DNA from: Icerya purchasi
Lineage: Eukaryota > Arthropoda > Insecta > Hemiptera > Monophlebidae
Direction: 5' to 3'
Length of the DNA stretch: 64,000 bases
Assembly: GCA_039619475.1 (NCBI GenBank)
Contig: CM077115.1
Location: forward strand, 417,640,557-417,704,556
Made by a program: the position numbers and the translations under genes. The notes beneath the pieces are model-generated. The model did not search any database, was not told the origin of the DNA, and saw nothing but the letters and a program-made list of their open reading frames with translations. Below are positions 13,101-22,750 of the stretch, one piece after another (within the stretch, counting starts at the first letter, position 1; each line of letters begins with the position of its first letter).

Positions 13101-16100
13101 TATTTGAAAATTTTTCGACCGGGTAGAATTTCGTATGCGAGACGATAGCAAGAAACTGTCGATACGATATTTTTACTAAATTCGCGGAAAAGCGTCCGAA
13201 CGAAGTATCAACCGATGTAAACGGTAGTATTACATCTCTAGTTTTATTTTCGTGGAACAAGACACAAAGCAAAGTTAAACGCAGAAATACGTGTGATTAC
13301 TACACTCATAGAAGACACATTTATATATCTATTAAAAATCTTTAAGAAGAGACCTTTTTTTTTTATAATTTAATGACTATTCAGTCAGTACTCACCGATG
13401 TATAGCACGCTGACCGGTATAGTTTCTAATAAATAGACAATCTCCACCTGGTCAAAAATTATACGTATTGATATAAAGACGTAATAATATTTCCACCAGT
13501 TATGAGTTATGGCGTTACGACGGTTCGAATTCGTTTTCTTTTTGTTCGATTTTACATTTCCACGGTAATGAATATCGAATAATATTATAATTTTTTGCCT
13601 TATTAAAAAATATTTTTTTTTTCAAATTACATTTCCACGCTTAATATTGATAATATTTCAAGTCAGTCGCGTCCCCTGTTATATTAATAAAAACTTCTCT
13701 AAAATGACCTCGCATTTTTTCATTGATGATTACACTTAGTTTATCTTTAACCAATTTTTAACGATACTTACATAGTACCACAACTGACCAATAAAGCCCA
13801 ACAAATTAAAAAAAAATATACATACATATATATAATAAAAAAAAACTTTCCAATGAACAAGGAACTATCGAAATCGGTTCGCATACAAGTTATGTTCGGA
13901 ACGAACATAAAAAAAACAAACGAACGTTGTGAAAACGTATGACCTCCCTATCTCTTTGAAGTCGGTAAAAGTTAATATTAACTAGTCGTCGTTGACACCG
14001 AGCCGTCTCACTGCCATTCCTACAGCGAATGAAGGCATTGATCCAGAAACTGTCCAATGACGGTATACTTTCGCAAGAATAGAAAGTGATGTCAGATTTA
14101 GAACTTAATGATGGACAGAGTTATTCTCTTTCAACCGGTCGTAGTTGAGTTGAAAAAAGGAATTCGTAAACGAAAAGTAATAGATTATCACTATCTTAGT
14201 ACGAAACATAGTTCGGGAACGCGCAGCAAGGGTAAGGCATGTGTACATGATCCATAGTCGTTCGGTTGAAGATCGTAAATTTCTTATTTTTTATTTTTTT
14301 AATACGATTTTATAAAATTCATCATCATCGTTGTCGATGAATATTGCAATTTTTGACGGAATTGTATTAAAACATATTTTCATATACGCGGAAAAGTACG
14401 AGTCATAGATATGGTTTTGAACACTTGGCATAATAATTAATGATTGCCATGCAGATTGTGAATGCACTATCGCGAAATTGCCTATATAAAAATAGTTACT
14501 TGAAATTTAAAATGACTCATAACCTTAAAACATATCCATGATATAATATACACGTAGAATGTTATCAAGAGAGGATGTAAACATTTTCAGCTATGATACT
14601 TTGTCACAATTAATAGTATGTATTTATTTTCTTTACGCAGTTTTTTATTTGGAAAACAATAAGATTAATATGTGTATTAATAAAAACTTTTAAGGTTTAC
14701 AATATTAATGAAATTAATGTTCTATCAAAATGTCTTCCGTTTAGAATTAGAATTAACTTACGTATAATGTTCAATTTGTTTATTTTTAATGTTTTAACGT
14801 GTAAAGTCACGGTTTATAGTTGAGAATCATTTTAAAGTTTTTAAAACTAAAAAAAGTATTTTTGTTGCAATTTTGCGAGTAGCTTGTGTGTAAAAAGAAA
14901 AGTTAATTTTTTTTTACGAACGCCTTCACTAACTTGCATTTAAAAATTGAAGAGAAGCTTTTTCTAGTATTACCGTGAATACAGACATTGCAGTCTATCG
15001 AATATGAGAGTTCGATCAAACGTACGATGGCGATATTTGCGCGATCAAAACTATTTTTGAATATGTCTGTTTATTACGCTTATTGTTTATGTTTATTGTA
15101 GAGTAAGTAATTTTTACACCGATATAAAATAAATAATTGTTTTATATCGGTGTAAAAATTACTTACTGTACTATTTTTCGAAGATGAGAAGTGTTTCTAA
15201 TAGGCATGGATAACTCCGAACACAGTTATATCCTCGGAAATTATCCGCGTTCGGACACAGCCGGATATATTTCCGACGATGTGATTTAATGTATCTCAAC
15301 TCCGGGAGATGTCACACAACGAACAAACGTCATTCCGGACACAGACGGATTTACCTCTGTCGGGGTGATTTAATATATTTCAACTTCGAAAAGTGATAGC
15401 TATGCGCACAACTGTCAAAATTTGCTTTGTCATTACTGTTTTATAAGATGATTTCATGTTCATAGTTTGCAGTATAGTAGGTAATAGTGATGGTGTGATT
15501 TACATTTTCAAATGAGTAATGTGATCCAAGAATTTAATGTTAGGTGTTATTTAACCGGGTGCGAATTAGCTATTTTATCAAAAACAAAAAGTGCCGGTAA
15601 AGCGCGATGAAAATGCGCATTATGTTCAAGGACGTTCTATTGCTTTGTGCGTTCCGAGTACTACACGGAGTTGGAGTTGAATACGCAGCTGAAGATTGCG
15701 ATTATACACTAAATGTAAGATATATAAGTCCAGCGGAGTTAGAGTTGAGAAGCGGATGTATATCAGCGGTCGGAAAGAACACATATATGCACCTAAAACT
15801 TCTCTAGCGGAGTTGATTTGCGCATCTCTAGTTTCTAGTTTCTGTTTTTACTACATCCGGTGAGACTTCCGCGCACGATACACAACATTTTTCCGAATTA
15901 AATCTTGCGACCTACAGTTCGAAACCTACTCTGTATTTATAGTCATTTATAGACACAAACACCAGTTTTTGATTTAAACAATTCTGGGAAGTGAATTAAA
16001 CGTGTCGAGCTAAAAATAGTTCTTGTCCAGAGCTCAATTGAATTTATGCGAGAGACGTTCTCAGTTTAGGTCTGAATAACAACAACCCTTTCATTTCTAC

Positions 16101-19100
16101 TACTACTAGTTAATGAACTCAATGTTGTCGAAATACTATGAATGAAAAAAGTTTTTAATAAAACTGGTTACGTCAAGTTATTTACTTGTCGAAATCTTGG
16201 CAATGATCAAATAGTTACGGGATGGAATATCTAGTACCGCTGTTTGTGACACTGGATGCACTACATTCTTCCCTAATTACCATCGAAATTAAACGGTTTG
16301 TGTGCAAGCTTTCACCTTGTTTCACTTTTATGTGCGCATGGCTTTTACGGTATATTAATAATTGTATAAGATTTTCATCGTCCAGTGATCAAAAATATTT
16401 TTCATATACTATTTAATAAAATTGTGTTATAACCTTAAGAAGCAGTATTGAACGATTGTAAAGATCTCCCCGCAAACAATTAGTTAGACATGTTGAAACT
16501 TCCGTTAAAACGAAAATGTAAGATAGAAATTAAGCATTATACGATAAATACCATTGTACCGGCCGCTTTGAAATGAAGCTGCCAATTTCTCTGTTTGTCT
16601 ACAAACTCTCTAAATATCTCGAGGCAGTTGCTTTTAAGTAATAATACAACCCTCGATAATGAGATATGGTTAACGAATTATTTGTAATTCTATCGTAACA
16701 GTTTATAATAAATTATCAGGAACCAGTGTGTTTATGAATGGAGAACTAACGCTGATTACCAAACTGTCTGTTTATAAAGCCCCACAATATTCCCATTTTG
16801 ATTTACGACAGTCGAACTTGGATAAAGTAGATGAAATTCCCATCACGTGCCATCGAAGGTTTTTTGAAACGTAACAGGCTAAAATGAATGATGATATACT
16901 CAATGTAAGAATGTTGTTATGGATTTATCTGCAACTTATAGCATTGGATAATATACTGTTAAAAATAAAATTTGATGTGTGTACAAACGATTGTATACCA
17001 GCGTTAGTGAATTTAGTTGCGGCTAAATATCATATACCCGGCAATAATCTGTTTATTCAAATATTTTGTGTTTCAATTTATGTTTAAAATTGTTAATTAT
17101 GAACGTGTCACCAGTGAAAGCCGTAGCGAATGAAAAAATATAAATAGTCAGCGTGGCCATCCGACCGGGAATGTTGTTGTAAAACCGGGAAAAAAGTAAA
17201 AATAGCGAAAAAATTAAAAAAAAAAATCATTTGAAGCGAATTTTTTACTGTACTTTACTCGAAGTTCTGTCAAGTAATCAGGAAATCGGAAGTATTTGGA
17301 CCAGGAAAACCGGGAATTTAAAAATTATGTTTGAGTGGCTACCATGATAATGGATTTTTAACGAAACAAAAAATATCAGATATGTGATGATTGAATAATC
17401 GATTTGGAATTGATAATGTTTCAGCGCTAAATATATGTATATCCTTGTAACTTTAATGAGAATGAAAAAAATATTGAGCCATCGTTTAATAAATTGTATA
17501 GAAATTTTTGTAAAATTATTTTAGCAACATGTAGAACCTTGCAAATCAAAATAAACTAAAAAACGCGGTTTAAAATTTAAGATCTTTATTGCTGTTAAGA
17601 GTTACGCTTTTTTTCATTATCTCTATGTGGTAATTCGAGATATGCACTTAATGTTGCAGGGGAACAAATAGCTTTGTTTTACCGTTTCTCTAAAAAAAAA
17701 AAAGAAAAATAATCTGAGTTTCCATCTTGATTATATTAAATCATTGAATTTTGTATTATTTTGTGTGAAACAGAGAAAGAACGGACATTATTGTAATGTA
17801 CACTGTACTGTCGTTGTATAGTGTCTTTATGTGAAACTACGCTGTCATAAATGACAGTGTAGCATCATAATTGTATAAGAAGCATAGCAAAAAACCGACA
17901 ATTGCTTTTACATAAATGGATTTATTTTTTTCCGAATACTATTGCGAAATAAATAATTATTTAATTATTATGTCAGTATTATTTCCTCTCTGGGAGATGT
18001 CGGAGTGAAATAATTTTATTTTAAGGAGTCAAAAAATGTGCATTATAGTTTAAATTAAATAAAAAATGCTTTTTCACCTCATGGACCTACTGATCGTAAC
18101 AATCTATCCTGTTATACAGTTATCGTAAGGTTAATATATTTTTGAAATCGCATATTTCTACTTTTAGAGTAACGGTGCAGTAGTATTGGTTGTTTCTAGA
18201 AGAGCGGTACCAATGAAAGATCGTGGTGATGGGGACTTTCCGTTTTATCTATTGAAGAAACAAGTAATTTTAGATATATTTATTTTTCGTTTTTTATAAT
18301 TGCCGTTTCGTTTCAAGTAGAATACATAAACTATTGTTAACGTAAATGAATATCTGTTTGTGGGTTTATTGTATTTATTTTTTTTTTTGATTTAGTTGAT
18401 TATTTGATTCAAAAAAGCGTGATTAGTGATTATTTTTCTTTTTACTAGAAATAACTTAAAAATAATTTTCAGTTTATTTGACATTTATTTCTCGAAATAT
18501 TAACAACTATTTTAGCCGGGAAAATTTTTTAATGAATCGGGGTAATTTTTGAACGTTTACACGAACTAATTCAAGCCGTCTATGTAACTTATTAAAAATT
18601 ACAATAATTTGAACTTTCAATGGTAAAATTAACTAAACTTTAAAAAAAAAAAAAAAACAGCTTTTGAAGTACTTCAAACGTATAAGAAAATAGTATTTTT
18701 TCCAAAGATACCGTTGAAACAGCGATTTCACTTTTTCTTTATCTGTATATTAATGACGTCAATTTTGCGTTAGCGGTAATACAAAGAAAACGTTATGAAA
18801 TTACTGCGCAAACCTTAAATTATTGTTATTATTTATTAAGAACGACATGTAGTTCATTGAAATTTACTTTTTAATAATTATTAAGGAAGAACTGTTATCT
18901 GGTAATCTAGGGGTGGTGGTCCCGTGGTGAGATCACCCAGCACCTAAATGATAGTCTTCTATAATTCTTATAGAAAAGGCAGTTTCAGTCGACTATATTA
19001 TTCTTCGCAGAATGTGTTTTTTTTTTTTTTTTTTTTTTTTTGTGGGAAGCAAAAAGAAAAACAATATTATTTTAAAACCGATAAATTTAATTTGTGGTTT

Positions 19101-22100
19101 TGTGCAATAGTTTCTATTAAAACGTAAACGCGTTACAGAATTTATAAGAAACGCAAACATAACAAAACTTCTCATTATTCATGGTATAAAAATGATATAA
19201 AAATGGTGCAATCATTAATGTTATATGCACTTGTATGTCATATATACGCGTGAAGAAAATATTTTGAAAAGTTCCCTTTGCTTTGATACGACTTTTAGAA
19301 ATATCTTTAAAAGTAAAACTTCACGTTAAATAAATTTGCTTTTTTCATTTTTTGAACAGTTTATTTAGTAAATCAATTTTATTTTTATTAACAGTGCCAA
19401 TAACGTGAATAACTGGTGTTTTTTTTTTTTTTTTAATATATTTGACATTGATATTTTCCATTTAGAGTTAGAGATTTAATAAATTATACAGTTGCGAAAT
19501 AAACACGTGTAAAAGTAAGAAGGAAAGAACTCGATTTTTCTTTAAGGTTTCTCGTAAGTTCATGTTCTTGCATTGCGTAGTAAAGTTTAAAATTCAAAAA
19601 TCTAAGCGTATAATTTGAATTCTTCAGTTTGTTTTTGTAACAGTGAATATATTTTTTAATTTTCGTATTCAGCGCAATTTTCTCGAAGCGTATCTTAGAA
19701 TTTTGCATTTTCAATTTCATATTTTCCCGTAAATTGTTCATTTTCTTATACACCCTAATCCGGTTAGTTCATAAGTTTTTATTTATCGAGTTAAAAATAT
19801 TTATTAGTAATATGCGCAGGTGAACACGTTCGGTCATTTTTTTGAATTATGTAATTGTTTAACCGTAACCGACCATCTTAATTTTCAGACATTCTTAGTT
19901 TTAATATATCGAATTTAAAGGATTTTTCGATAGAGTCTGTATTTTATCGCGAAACGGAAACTTTTTTTTGTATCATTAGTTGAAACGTATAATAAGTTAT
20001 AATAATAACTGATATAATAAAAAATTATAACAAACAATATAAGAACAAAATAATTTAATGATCAATTTAAATAATAATATAAATATAAGTATGTAAAACA
20101 TTTAAAAATTTTATATTAAAAAGTGGGTTATTGTTATTTGTGATTTGGTCGTTTAATATATTACTCTTATGTTTATTTATATAATAATTTTCAGCTATGT
20201 TCATGGCATTACCTTTGTTATATTTAGCTAAGACTGTGACTGTTTTTTCTATAGAATTTGATTTATGTTTATTTTATATTAAATGCTCGGCATAAGTGGA
20301 TTTTTCTATTTCATTGTTTTAAAATGATTTTATGTGTTCATCATATCTACATTTAATTTTTCTACCTGTTTGGCCGATGTATGTTTTCTCACAGTCATTA
20401 CAGTTTATTTTATATATGCCACTATTTTCATATATATTATTATTTCCTTTATTTATGGTAATTATTTTATTTTTTAGTTTATTATTGGTTTTAAATGCTA
20501 CTTTTAATCCTTGTTTTTTAAATAAATTACTTAATTTGTCTATACTGTTATTTATAAAAGTAAATGATCCATCCTTTCTTGTTGTTAATATTACTTTTTT
20601 GTTTATATTTCAATTTTGATTTTATTTTATGTGTTAATTTTCCAATTATTTGTTCATTGTAACCGTTATTTATTGCGATTGTTTTTAATATTTTTATTTC
20701 ATTTTGTTTTCTATTTGAGTTCATAGGAGTGTTTATTAATCTATTTATAGCATGTATCTTCGTATGAATGTTTATGTTGATTAGGATGGTTTGACGTTTT
20801 GTTTATTATAGTGTCAGTGGTTGTTTGTTTCCTATGTATGTTGTATATGTTTATCATTTGTTTTGGTTATGATATCTAGGAAGTTTATTTTATTGTTTTC
20901 TGCTTTTTCCATAGTGTATTGTATCTTTTTATATATTTTATTGCAATCATTTAATATATTATTTTCAGTATTATTATTGTTTTCATCAAAAGTAATTAAA
21001 GTATCATCTACATATCTGATATATAATTTTATATTATATTTTTTAATTAGGTTTTCCATATATGTTTCTTCTAAATGCTGTAAAAATATTTCACTCAAAA
21101 TTCCTGATAAAGGAGAACCCATACCTAATCCATTATTTTGAGTGTATGTAACTTTATTAAAAGTGAAATAGTTTTGTTCAGTGGCTGTTTTTATTATGTT
21201 AAGTAGTTGGTTATTATAAATATTGGTATTTGATGCCTTTTTTATTGATTTTTCAATTATTTCTAAAGTCTCATTTATTGGTACATTAGTATATAAATTT
21301 GATATATCATATGAGATTATTTTAGTTCTGTTATTTATTGTTATGTTTTGTAATTTTTTAAATACATTTTTTCTATTTCTGATTACATATTTATTATTTA
21401 ATATTATATTATTTTTTATTATATTAATTATAAATTTGGCTAATTTATATCCAGGAGCTGTTGTGTAATTTATTAAAGGTCTTATTGGTGCCTCAGGTTT
21501 ATGTATTTTTAGTAATGGATCGAGTATAGGAGCTTTTGGATTCATATTTCTAAAGAATTTGAAAACATTATTTATTATTAAATCTGAATCTTTTATTATT
21601 TTTCTTATTTTTGTCTGATTTTTATTTGTGGGATCAATTTTTATCATTTTTATATTGTTTTCTTTTATGAACTTCTCAGTTTTTATGAATAAGTTCATTT
21701 TTATTTATTATAACTAAACTGTTTCCTTTGTCAGCTTTAACTGTTACTGCTTTTTCATTGTTTAGTTTATTGTTTATATTTTTAATGTTTTTTTGTATTT
21801 TTAAATGATCTTTATTTATTTTATTTTTCTTTATAATGTTCAAAATAGCATGTGTTGCTTTAGCTCTGATAATTGTTTGATCATTTATTGGTAATTTTTG
21901 AACTGATTAGTTGAAAAGTATGTATTACATGCAAACGGACGTCGTAAAAATTACTAATAACATTCGTATTTACGTGTGTTGTAGTAAGAAAATTATAAAT
22001 TTCAATGTATCTTACAGGGTTTCGAACACGTAGATCCTTTCATACCGATAGAGGTTCCTGCTCTAACCGAATATGAATTTAATAATCTGTTAGATTATTA

Positions 22101-22203
22101 CGAATACAAGCGTTGGATTCACAAGTCGGAAGGAAGAGATGAGTTGGAGTTTATTACGTGTAATCTGCCAGGTGAACTAATGTCTTATTGCAGAAAGTTA
22201 TGA
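1008..22203 (+). CDS. mRpS29 (DAP3): Mitochondrial ribosomal protein S29 / death-associated protein 3, C-terminal ~240 residues in five exons (5' part outside window)
   Basis: Five segments bounded by AG and GT join in frame as 1008-1147, 3754-3914, 5652-5793, 18168-18263 and 22018-22203. The product follows the known DAP3/S29 pattern: a DWLAYRTKEA segment, then EYVWNQRESTPAGSPL, then a hydrophobic strand ending in Asp (VLIAIDGFNAIY, the Walker B position of this STAND/AAA-like P-loop family), then GFEHVDPFIPI, and the family's closing Cys-x-x-Leu-stop (CRKL; CAYL in vertebrates). DAP3 is a GTP-binding protein of the small mitoribosomal subunit, also linked to apoptosis. The Walker A loop and mitochondrial presequence must lie before position 1. 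Introns measure 2.6, 1.7, 12.4 and 3.8 kb and are full of antisense mobile elements. No stop or frameshift was seen in any exon, so the gene looks functional. Confidence 0.93.
1978..2070 (+). pseudogene. U6 snRNA pseudogene, 5'-truncated, copy 1
   Basis: From ACATATATTAATATTGGAA onward the sequence tracks U6 snRNA almost to its end. It has ATAGAGAAGATTAGC (the invariant AGATTAGC follows the ACAGAGA box; here ACAGAGA is ATAGAGA), then GCGCAAGGATGA, then AAATCGTGAAGCGTT, then a T-rich end. The 5' stem-loop of U6 is missing. Changes inside ACAGAGA and the segment after AGATTAGC rule out a working U6. It lies in the first visible DAP3 intron, same strand. Confidence 0.88.
2133..2220 (+). pseudogene. 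U6 snRNA pseudogene, 5'-truncated, copy 2
   Basis: ACATATTCTAAAATTGGAACG followed by ATACAGAGGAGATAAGC, GCACAAGGGTGA and AAATCGTAAAGCATT is a second U6 relic, on the same strand ~60 bp after copy 1. It keeps ACAGAG but has several substitutions in otherwise invariant positions (AGATTAGC is AGATAAGC). The 5' stem-loop is again absent and both copies start at the same U6 position. The two copies differ at different sites, so this is not a recent duplication. Confidence 0.85.
2219..2350. mobile_element. Foldback (MITE-like) element, 132 bp
   Basis: The left end AAGAGGCCTGATATTTTATA and the right end (read on the opposite strand) AAGAGGCATGCTACTTTATA are imperfect inverted repeats. Inner arms (CGGGGGCC against GGCCCCCG) pair as well, so nearly the entire element folds into one hairpin. 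It abuts the 3' end of U6 pseudogene copy 2. No transposase family can be assigned from these ends. Confidence 0.55.
2755..3250. repeat. Diverged tandem repeat, ~150-bp unit, three units plus a partial
   Basis: The block 'GTTGAAnTTTnAAGAGG' followed by 'TTTTCnnnCAAAAATGCATG' and 'AAAAATCTGAAAAAATTCAG' starts near 2765, 2907 and 3060. A degraded fourth begins near 3197. Units are ~75-85% alike by eye and AT-rich. It lies inside the first visible DAP3 intron; 3250-3600 after it is unremarkable. Confidence 0.65.
3754..3914 (+). CDS. mRpS29 (DAP3): DAP3/mRpS29 internal exon (53 codons plus 2 nt)
   Basis: The acceptor TTGCAG ends at 3753 and the donor GTATAT starts at 3915. It begins LVTSKEYVWNQREST, the most recognisable DAP3 block (EKYVWNKREST in vertebrates). 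It continues GSPLNTLVSHGINRIKYA, matching the GSPLGxVVxxGIxRVRxA helix. It leaves a phase-2 remainder (AG) that combines with the first G of the next exon to make Arg. Confidence 0.93.
3915..5651. other. DAP3 intron 2: no gene; iterated 'ATAACCGAT-TGTCGCTAT' motif
   Basis: No coding sequence is seen. A (TTTA)n run lies at about 4006-4027. A short motif of the form ATAACCGATTTGTCGCTA recurs at about 4712, 4750 (weaker), 4807 and 4826, with a diverged version at ~4076. It may mark an old, AT-rich repeat of unknown type. Confidence 0.35.
5652..5793 (+). CDS. mRpS29 (DAP3): DAP3/mRpS29 internal exon with Walker B-like strand
   Basis: The acceptor CTACTAG ends at 5651 and the donor GTAAGT starts at 5794. 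The reading is R(split)-CKVLIAIDGFNAIYNPNTF and so on, finishing LNAIKPDW in phase 0. The hydrophobic strand followed by Asp-Gly-x-Asn-Ala matches the conserved LVAVDGxNA of the family, the presumed Walker B acidic residue. The terminal D-W agrees with KNDW at this place in vertebrate DAP3. Confidence 0.93.
6456..6569 (-). repeat. tRNA-like sequence with A-rich tail (SINE-like or tRNA pseudogene)
   Basis: On the minus strand 6569-6495 spans 75 nt with a perfect 7-bp acceptor stem (GTCGTCG with CGACGAC). It has an A-box-like TAGCCTAGTTG in a D-arm position (TAG/CTA stem) and a B box GGTTCGATTCC. The T-stem is imperfect and the anticodon arm does not fold as a standard 5-bp stem, so a functional tRNA is unlikely. 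Downstream on the same strand is an AAATAAATAAAATAAAT-type tail. tRNA head plus A-rich tail is the layout of a short SINE. Confidence 0.6.
8693..9232 (+). repeat. Two diverged copies of a ~140-bp repeat (a third is inverted at 13331-13459)
   Basis: Copy A (8693-8823) and copy B (9086-9230) share an opening CTTTTGACC/T...GTG. They also share a middle with GAATAGTCA-like and AAAGTGAAAAAA-like blocks, and an end with GTCTCT...AGAAAT. The same order appears reversed at 13331-13459. Identity is low, so this is an old interspersed repeat flanking the Jockey element; its class is unknown. Confidence 0.4.
10119..10535 (-). pseudogene. Jockey ORF2 C-terminal region
   Basis: 139 codons on the minus strand carry the thumb/C-terminal pattern of Jockey: LYKRLLYQSIIKPIWTYGIQLWGCAKPAN here reads LYSKRLLYQSIIKPIWTYGI, then LWGC, then a Trp/Arg-rich tail ending TPNDLVL-stop. 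It follows the RT after a short frameshifted gap (10536-10638). No RNase H domain follows, as expected for Jockey. Confidence 0.75.
10639..11980 (-). pseudogene. Jockey ORF2 reverse transcriptase, frameshifted
   Basis: The frame is open from about 11980 through IKKAPGIDEI-like motif 1 (NPKKAPGIDEISPGVLKEL) to HIPE near 11275. It then skips ~15 residues and changes frame into YRPISLF (motif 2). QFGFRDQHST and FLDVAQAFDKVWH (motif A with both Asp) follow, then GVPQGSVLGPIL (motif B) and FADDTA (motif C). The catalytic residues are intact despite the broken frame, so inactivation came through indels. Confidence 0.82.
11987..12287 (-). pseudogene. Jockey ORF2 endonuclease, C-terminal half
   Basis: The block GGDFNAKHTMWGSRL at the high-coordinate end is the conserved GDFNA-H core of AP-like LINE endonucleases. 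SSDHVPVQL near the other end is the catalytic SDH motif. The N-terminal half (~100 residues including the metal-binding Asn and Glu) is absent because the sequence passes straight from gag. A coding-like linker then runs to the RT in a shifted frame. Confidence 0.75.
12284..12919 (-). pseudogene. Jockey ORF1 (gag-like) remnant with two zinc knuckles
   Basis: 12919-12641 encodes 92 residues (MNFDNVLAIDERGKSFDHF...) that look like a mid-gag segment. A frameshift near 12650 leads into CVKCDNNHDAKEC (C-x2-C-x3-H-x4-C) and CANCGGNHSSNWKGC (C-x2-C-x3-H-x6-C). These are paired zinc knuckles that bind RNA in LINE ORF1 proteins. The frame continues through an Ala/Lys/Thr-rich tail to about 12284, where a deletion joins it to the endonuclease. 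Full-length Jockey ORF1 proteins are several hundred residues, so much is missing. Confidence 0.75.
13331..13459 (-). repeat. Third, inverted copy of the ~140-bp repeat seen at 8693 and 9086
   Basis: Read on the minus strand it begins TTTTTGACCAGGTGGA and contains TGAATAGTCATTAAAT. It ends AAAGGTCTCTTCTTAAAG and TTTTTAATAG, in the same order as the copies at 8693-8823 and 9086-9230. Confidence 0.4.
15102..15167. repeat. Perfect 28-bp inverted repeat with 10-nt loop
   Basis: AGTAAGTAATTTTTACACCG followed by ATATAAAA (15102-15129) is repeated exactly in reverse complement at 15140-15167, around a 10-nt AT spacer. A transcript would form an uninterrupted 28-bp hairpin. It could be a tiny MITE, or a hairpin small-RNA precursor. 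Nothing in the flanks decides this. Confidence 0.85.
15252..15400 (+). repeat. Direct duplication, 84-bp period
   Basis: CGGACACAGCCGGATATATT with GTGATTTAATGTATCTCAAC (from 15252) recurs as CGGACACAGACGGATTTACC with GTGATTTAATATATTTCAAC (from 15336). There are about ten differences over the shared 60 bp. It is CpG-rich relative to the intron and of unknown origin. Confidence 0.6.
17149..17346. mobile_element. Short TIR element (MITE), hAT-like ends, 198 bp
   Basis: The left end CAGCGTGGCCATCCGACCGG and the right end on the opposite strand CATGGTAGCCACTCAAACAT form imperfect terminal inverted repeats of the CAGNGTGGCCACYC type, with repeated CCGGGAA inside. A related, half-length copy begins at 22596. 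An exact 8-bp target duplication was not recognisable, so the hAT assignment rests on the CA(G/T)-G ends alone. Confidence 0.5.
18168..18263 (+). CDS. mRpS29 (DAP3): DAP3/mRpS29 internal exon (32 codons)
   Basis: The acceptor CTTTTAG ends at 18167 and the donor GTAATT starts at 18264. It reads SNGAVVLVVSRRAVPMKDR and then GDFPFYLLKKQ, the counterpart of vertebrate HGGAIVSALSQTGS...YLPQELLGKE. Both ends are phase 0, and it sits between two firmly identified DAP3 exons. Identity to vertebrates is lower than in the flanking exons, but the hydrophobic strand, phase and order all fit. Confidence 0.85.
18264..20250. other. DAP3 intron 4, first part: AT-rich, no gene seen
   Basis: No exon or transposon protein is seen. 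18905-18985 contains TTCTATAATTCTTATAGAA, also found in the Helitron at 28500, and GGTGGTCCCGTGGTGAGATC just before it. It may be a small Helitron relic, but no termini are visible. T-runs lie at 19019-19040 and 19420. The 90-codon minus-strand frame at 19484-19753 is Lys/Asn-rich and not recognisable. Confidence 0.35.
20280..21910 (-). mobile_element. Penelope-like element (reverse transcriptase + GIY-YIG endonuclease), decayed, antisense in the DAP3 intron
   Basis: On the minus strand the order is VKADKGNSLVII (the conserved N-terminal DKGN block of Penelope RTs), then the RT core, then a linker with NHPNQHKHS, then a GIY-YIG nuclease. In the nuclease GIYKINC is followed by CEKTYIGQTGRK and an Arg/His helix (CRYDEHIKS). 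Frame changes are visible near 21690, 20830 and 20620. Composition is extremely AT-rich, more than its flanks. No terminal repeats or hammerhead-like motif were recognised, so the boundaries are approximate. Confidence 0.85.
20832..21698 (-). pseudogene. Penelope-like reverse transcriptase core
   Basis: The uninterrupted 288-codon frame includes PLLKIHKPEAPIRPL (the PLE LPKIHK...RPI block), then motif A SYDISNLYTNVPINETL, motif B NNGLGMGSPLSGILSEIFL and motif C YIRYVDDTLI. Spacing and the A-motif form D-I-x-x-L-[FY]-T-x-[IV]-P are specific to Penelope RTs and telomerase-related enzymes, unlike LINE RTs. The catalytic Asp residues are intact; the frame closes in the linker before the endonuclease. 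Confidence 0.88.
22018..22203 (+). CDS. mRpS29 (DAP3): DAP3/mRpS29 terminal exon with stop codon
   Basis: The acceptor TCTTACAG ends at 22017. The exon encodes 61 residues and TGA (22201-22203). GFEHVDPFIPIEVPALTEYE matches the family block GFDALDPFIPIxVxNYxPKE. NLLDYYEYKRW matches the CIQYYLxNxW helix, and the end ...ELMSYCRKL matches ...SLLERHCAYL. This is the strongest single piece of evidence for the gene identity. Confidence 0.95.
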   Translation, partial: GFEHVDPFIPIEVPALTEYEFNNLLDYYEYKRWIHKSEGRDELEFITCNLPGELMSYCRKL

Positions 22204-22395
22204 TCGTTTATTTCTTCTCTGTTACTAATATAGTTATTTAAAATGTATATCTGTCTATTTTATAAATATATTTCTAATTCATATATTGATTTATTCTCTC
22301 TTCAATTTATATTAACTTAAATTTTTAATCGTTTCATTAAAATAATAATAATAATAATAATAATAGTGCATGGTGCGTGGTTTGTTTCATATTGA

Positions 22396-22401
22396 AATAA
22401 A
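22396..22401 (+). terminator. Candidate poly(A) signal AATAAA of DAP3/mRpS29
   Basis: A canonical AATAAA lies ~190 nt after the DAP3 stop, just beyond an (AAT)n run at about 22339-22365. A less canonical TATAAATATA lies at ~22240, so the true cleavage site is undecided. Confidence 0.4.
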
Positions 22402-22595
22402 GTGCAATATGAAATAGATGCCGAAGCATTTCAACAAGATTAAAATTAACTAGTTTTTACGAAACCAAAGGAATCTTTTTCACGAGTAAGCTGCTCTTGC
22501 GTTATCGTCAGTTATTTTCAAAGTAACGACTAAATTAGTGCGGTTCATGGTTTACGCGGTATGTACGTGCGTATGATATTTTGATTAATAATTCC

Positions 22596-22750
22596 CAGGG
22601 TGACCACCGAACCGGGAAACCGGTGATTAGCCGGGAATTTTGTCGTAGAACCGGGGGGAAAAAACCTAAATAGCCAAATTTAATAAGGAAAAATCATTTG
22701 AAGCAAAAAATGAATGCAACTCAAAATAAATTACGAAGATGTTTTTTTTT
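22596..22750. mobile_element. Partial copy of the MITE seen at 17149
   Basis: It begins CAGGGTGACCACCGAACCGG and shares AAAATCATTTGAAGC and CCGGGAATTTTGT/ACCGGG blocks with the element at 17149. The right end fades into a T-run near 22741-22756. It lies ~200 bp after the DAP3 poly(A) signal. Confidence 0.45.

Larger units (their letters stand above)
12930..18167. other. Large DAP3 intron, second part: repeats but no gene
   Basis: Besides the repeat at 13331, the hairpin at 15102, the duplication at 15252 and the MITE at 17149, I see no coding sequence. The 66-codon frame at 15607-15807 lies in a locally CpG-rich, GTTGGAGTTGA-iterated stretch and resembles no protein I know. Frames at 16222-16416 and 16884-17087 have no coding character. 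Confidence 0.4.

Noticed and set aside
20821..21468. Plus-strand Phe/Leu/Ile-rich frames suggesting membrane proteins
   Set aside because: They are the complement of the AT-rich Penelope RT (Lys/Asn/Ile codons read backwards).
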